DNA from: an uncultured Porphyromonadaceae bacterium
GTDB taxonomy: Bacteria > Bacteroidota > Bacteroidia > Bacteroidales > Muribaculaceae
Length of the DNA: 6,705 bases
Reading direction: 5' to 3'
NCBI GenBank assembly: GCA_947175455.1
Contig: CAMWMW010000096.1
Location: 1-6,705 of the forward strand
Shown here: one piece after another, positions 5,613 through 6,705 of the stretch
Layout: every line of letters begins with the position of its first letter
Position numbering within the stretch: position 1 is the first letter of the stretch
The notes under the pieces: generated by a model
Databases searched by the model: none
Seen by the model: only the letters and a program-made list of their open reading frames with translations
What the model was told of the DNA's origin: nothing
Position numbers and translations under genes: made by a program

Positions 5613-6705
5613 ATGAACACTGCAATAAAAAGAAGGATATTTGAGACATTTATATTTATCTGCATATCGATATTTTGCCTCATTCCTGCAAAAGCAAGCG
5701 AAGTTTCCGATGGAATTAATTTCATAAGCACAGGAAACATCAATATCCGCCAACAGCGTCCGTCACTGTCAATGTTAGGTGGTGAAGACCCTAACGACCT
5801 TTCTGCCTATAACAACCCCTTCGATTATGAAGGTAATACGGAATATAACATATTTTTTGAAAAGACAGTCAGCAAACATCCGCTCAACGATTACGCAAGC
5901 GTTTTCAATATTGCAAATGAAAATCTGTCACAATCCGATTTTAAACAAAAAGCTTCAGTCTCTATCAAGGTTGCAGGCGACTCCTTTATAATTAAAATAA
6001 TCACACTTGACCCCCATAGCCGCCAGACGAATGATTCTAAGAAATTTTCCTGGCGGGGAGACAGAATAAAAGTAGACACAATGTCGGCGGCATTCAATAT
6101 ATCAAATAAAGATACCTCCGGCAATTGGTTCTATATCTTTGAATACGGAGCAATGGCTTGCATCAACAACGGGGAAATATCGATAATCATTAATTTCGAC
6201 AAAAATGACGGCACAGATTTCTTCAAATTCATTGACGGACTAAGAAAATACCAAAGCAATATAACTGAAGTCATCAAGTCCTCCGGTTTGACTGTCAGCC
6301 AATTCATTGAGATGCATAAAAAAGAAGGAAATGCCGACAAAACGACTGTCTCATCCACAAATAGCATACCCAAAGACTGGAAAGGACTTCTGGATAATTA
6401 TAAGCTTATCCTTGATCGATGGGGATGGCAAAAAAACGGGGAAGTCCGCAAAATGCATAAAGTTGACGGTGAATACATTCAATTACAGAAATCTGGTGTA
6501 AAATCGATAAGAATCGAATGGAATGGATGTCAAGACGGCAATCATATATATTCTGTTCTTCCTGATGGAAATACATTGGATTTTGAATTCCAGACTTCTC
6601 CTGAATTAAAAAATGCTGATCAAAGAATCACAATCAAAAACGTTACATGCCTTGACTGCGGGAACTACGAAGTTGAGACAATCGACAAATTTGGAGTTGT
6701 GCGAT
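5613..6705 (+). CDS. Exported protein of unknown function (3' partial)
   Basis: An open frame begins with the ATG at 5613 and runs without a stop for 364 codons to the right edge, so the C-terminus is missing. Residues 1-29 form a clear signal peptide: basic IKRR, the hydrophobic core FETFIFICISIFCLIP, and an AKA cleavage site before SEV. The mature part should therefore be periplasmic or exported. I recognise no domain. It has a mixed alpha/beta look with many aromatic residues, for example NWFYIFEYGAMACINNG (positions 166-182) and INFDKNDGTDFFKFIDGLRKY soon after, and a CLDC (CxxC) pair at 346-349 near the edge that could bind metal or form a disulfide. It starts 11 nt after the HU/LysM gene with no terminator between, so it is probably the third gene of that operon. 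Base composition is more AT-rich than in the channel gene at the left of the window. It may act with the LysM part of its neighbour in the periplasm, but that is only inferred from position. Confidence 0.85.
   Translation, partial: MNTAIKRRIFETFIFICISIFCLIPAKASEVSDGINFISTGNINIRQQRPSLSMLGGEDPNDLSAYNNPFDYEGNTEYNIFFEKTVSKHPLNDYASVFNIANENLSQSDFKQKASVSIKVAGDSFIIKIITLDPHSRQTNDSKKFSWRGDRIKVDTMSAAFNISNKDTSGNWFYIFEYGAMACINNGEISIIINFDKNDGTDFFKFIDGLRKYQSNITEVIKSSGLTVSQFIEMHKKEGNADKTTVSSTNSIPKDWKGLLDNYKLILDRWGWQKNGEVRKMHKVDGEYIQLQKSGVKSIRIEWNGCQDGNHIYSVLPDGNTLDFEFQTSPELKNADQRITIKNVTCLDCGNYEVETIDKFGVVR

Overview
The window looks like a chromosomal segment from a member of the Bacteroidales, probably a gut lineage such as Bacteroidaceae or Muribaculaceae. 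This rests on the Bacteroidales-type tryptophanase, a YbdG-type MscS channel, HU-family paralogs with Bacteroidetes-like motifs, starts without Shine-Dalgarno sequences, and two promoters resembling the Bacteroides -33 TTTG / -7 TAnnTTTG consensus. The genus cannot be fixed from sequence reading alone.

Layout. A YbdG/MscM-type mechanosensitive channel gene (+, 1-1503) is open at the left edge, so its true start probably lies outside the window. It converges on tnaA, tryptophanase (-, 1519-2895), and a bidirectional hairpin terminator sits in the overlap, including the channel's stop codon. Upstream of tnaA is a 210-bp AT-rich gap with a good Bacteroidetes promoter and a cluster of overlapping inverted repeats. 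Next is a secreted TraB/GumN-family protein (-, 3106-3996).

A 214-bp divergent intergenic region follows, holding a 28-bp inverted repeat with one mismatch (inner 22 bp perfect) and a promoter reading right. That promoter drives what looks like a three-gene operon on the + strand. The first gene is a small soluble HU-like protein (4211-4483). The second, joined by a 1-nt TGATG overlap, is an HU-domain / transmembrane / LysM protein (4483-5601). The third, 11 nt further on, is an unrecognised exported protein that runs off the right edge (5613-6705).

The most interesting part is this right-hand operon. The second protein puts a DNA-binding-type HU fold on the cytoplasmic side of one membrane helix and a LysM peptidoglycan-binding-type domain on the outer side. 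Co-translation with a soluble HU paralog suggests an HU heterodimer that could link nucleoid DNA to the cell wall. The architecture is read directly from the sequence; the tethering function is inference. The left half (mechanosensitive channel, tryptophanase, TraB protein) looks like ordinary chromosomal genes with no obvious joint role. No tRNA, rRNA, CRISPR array, transposase or integrase was seen.
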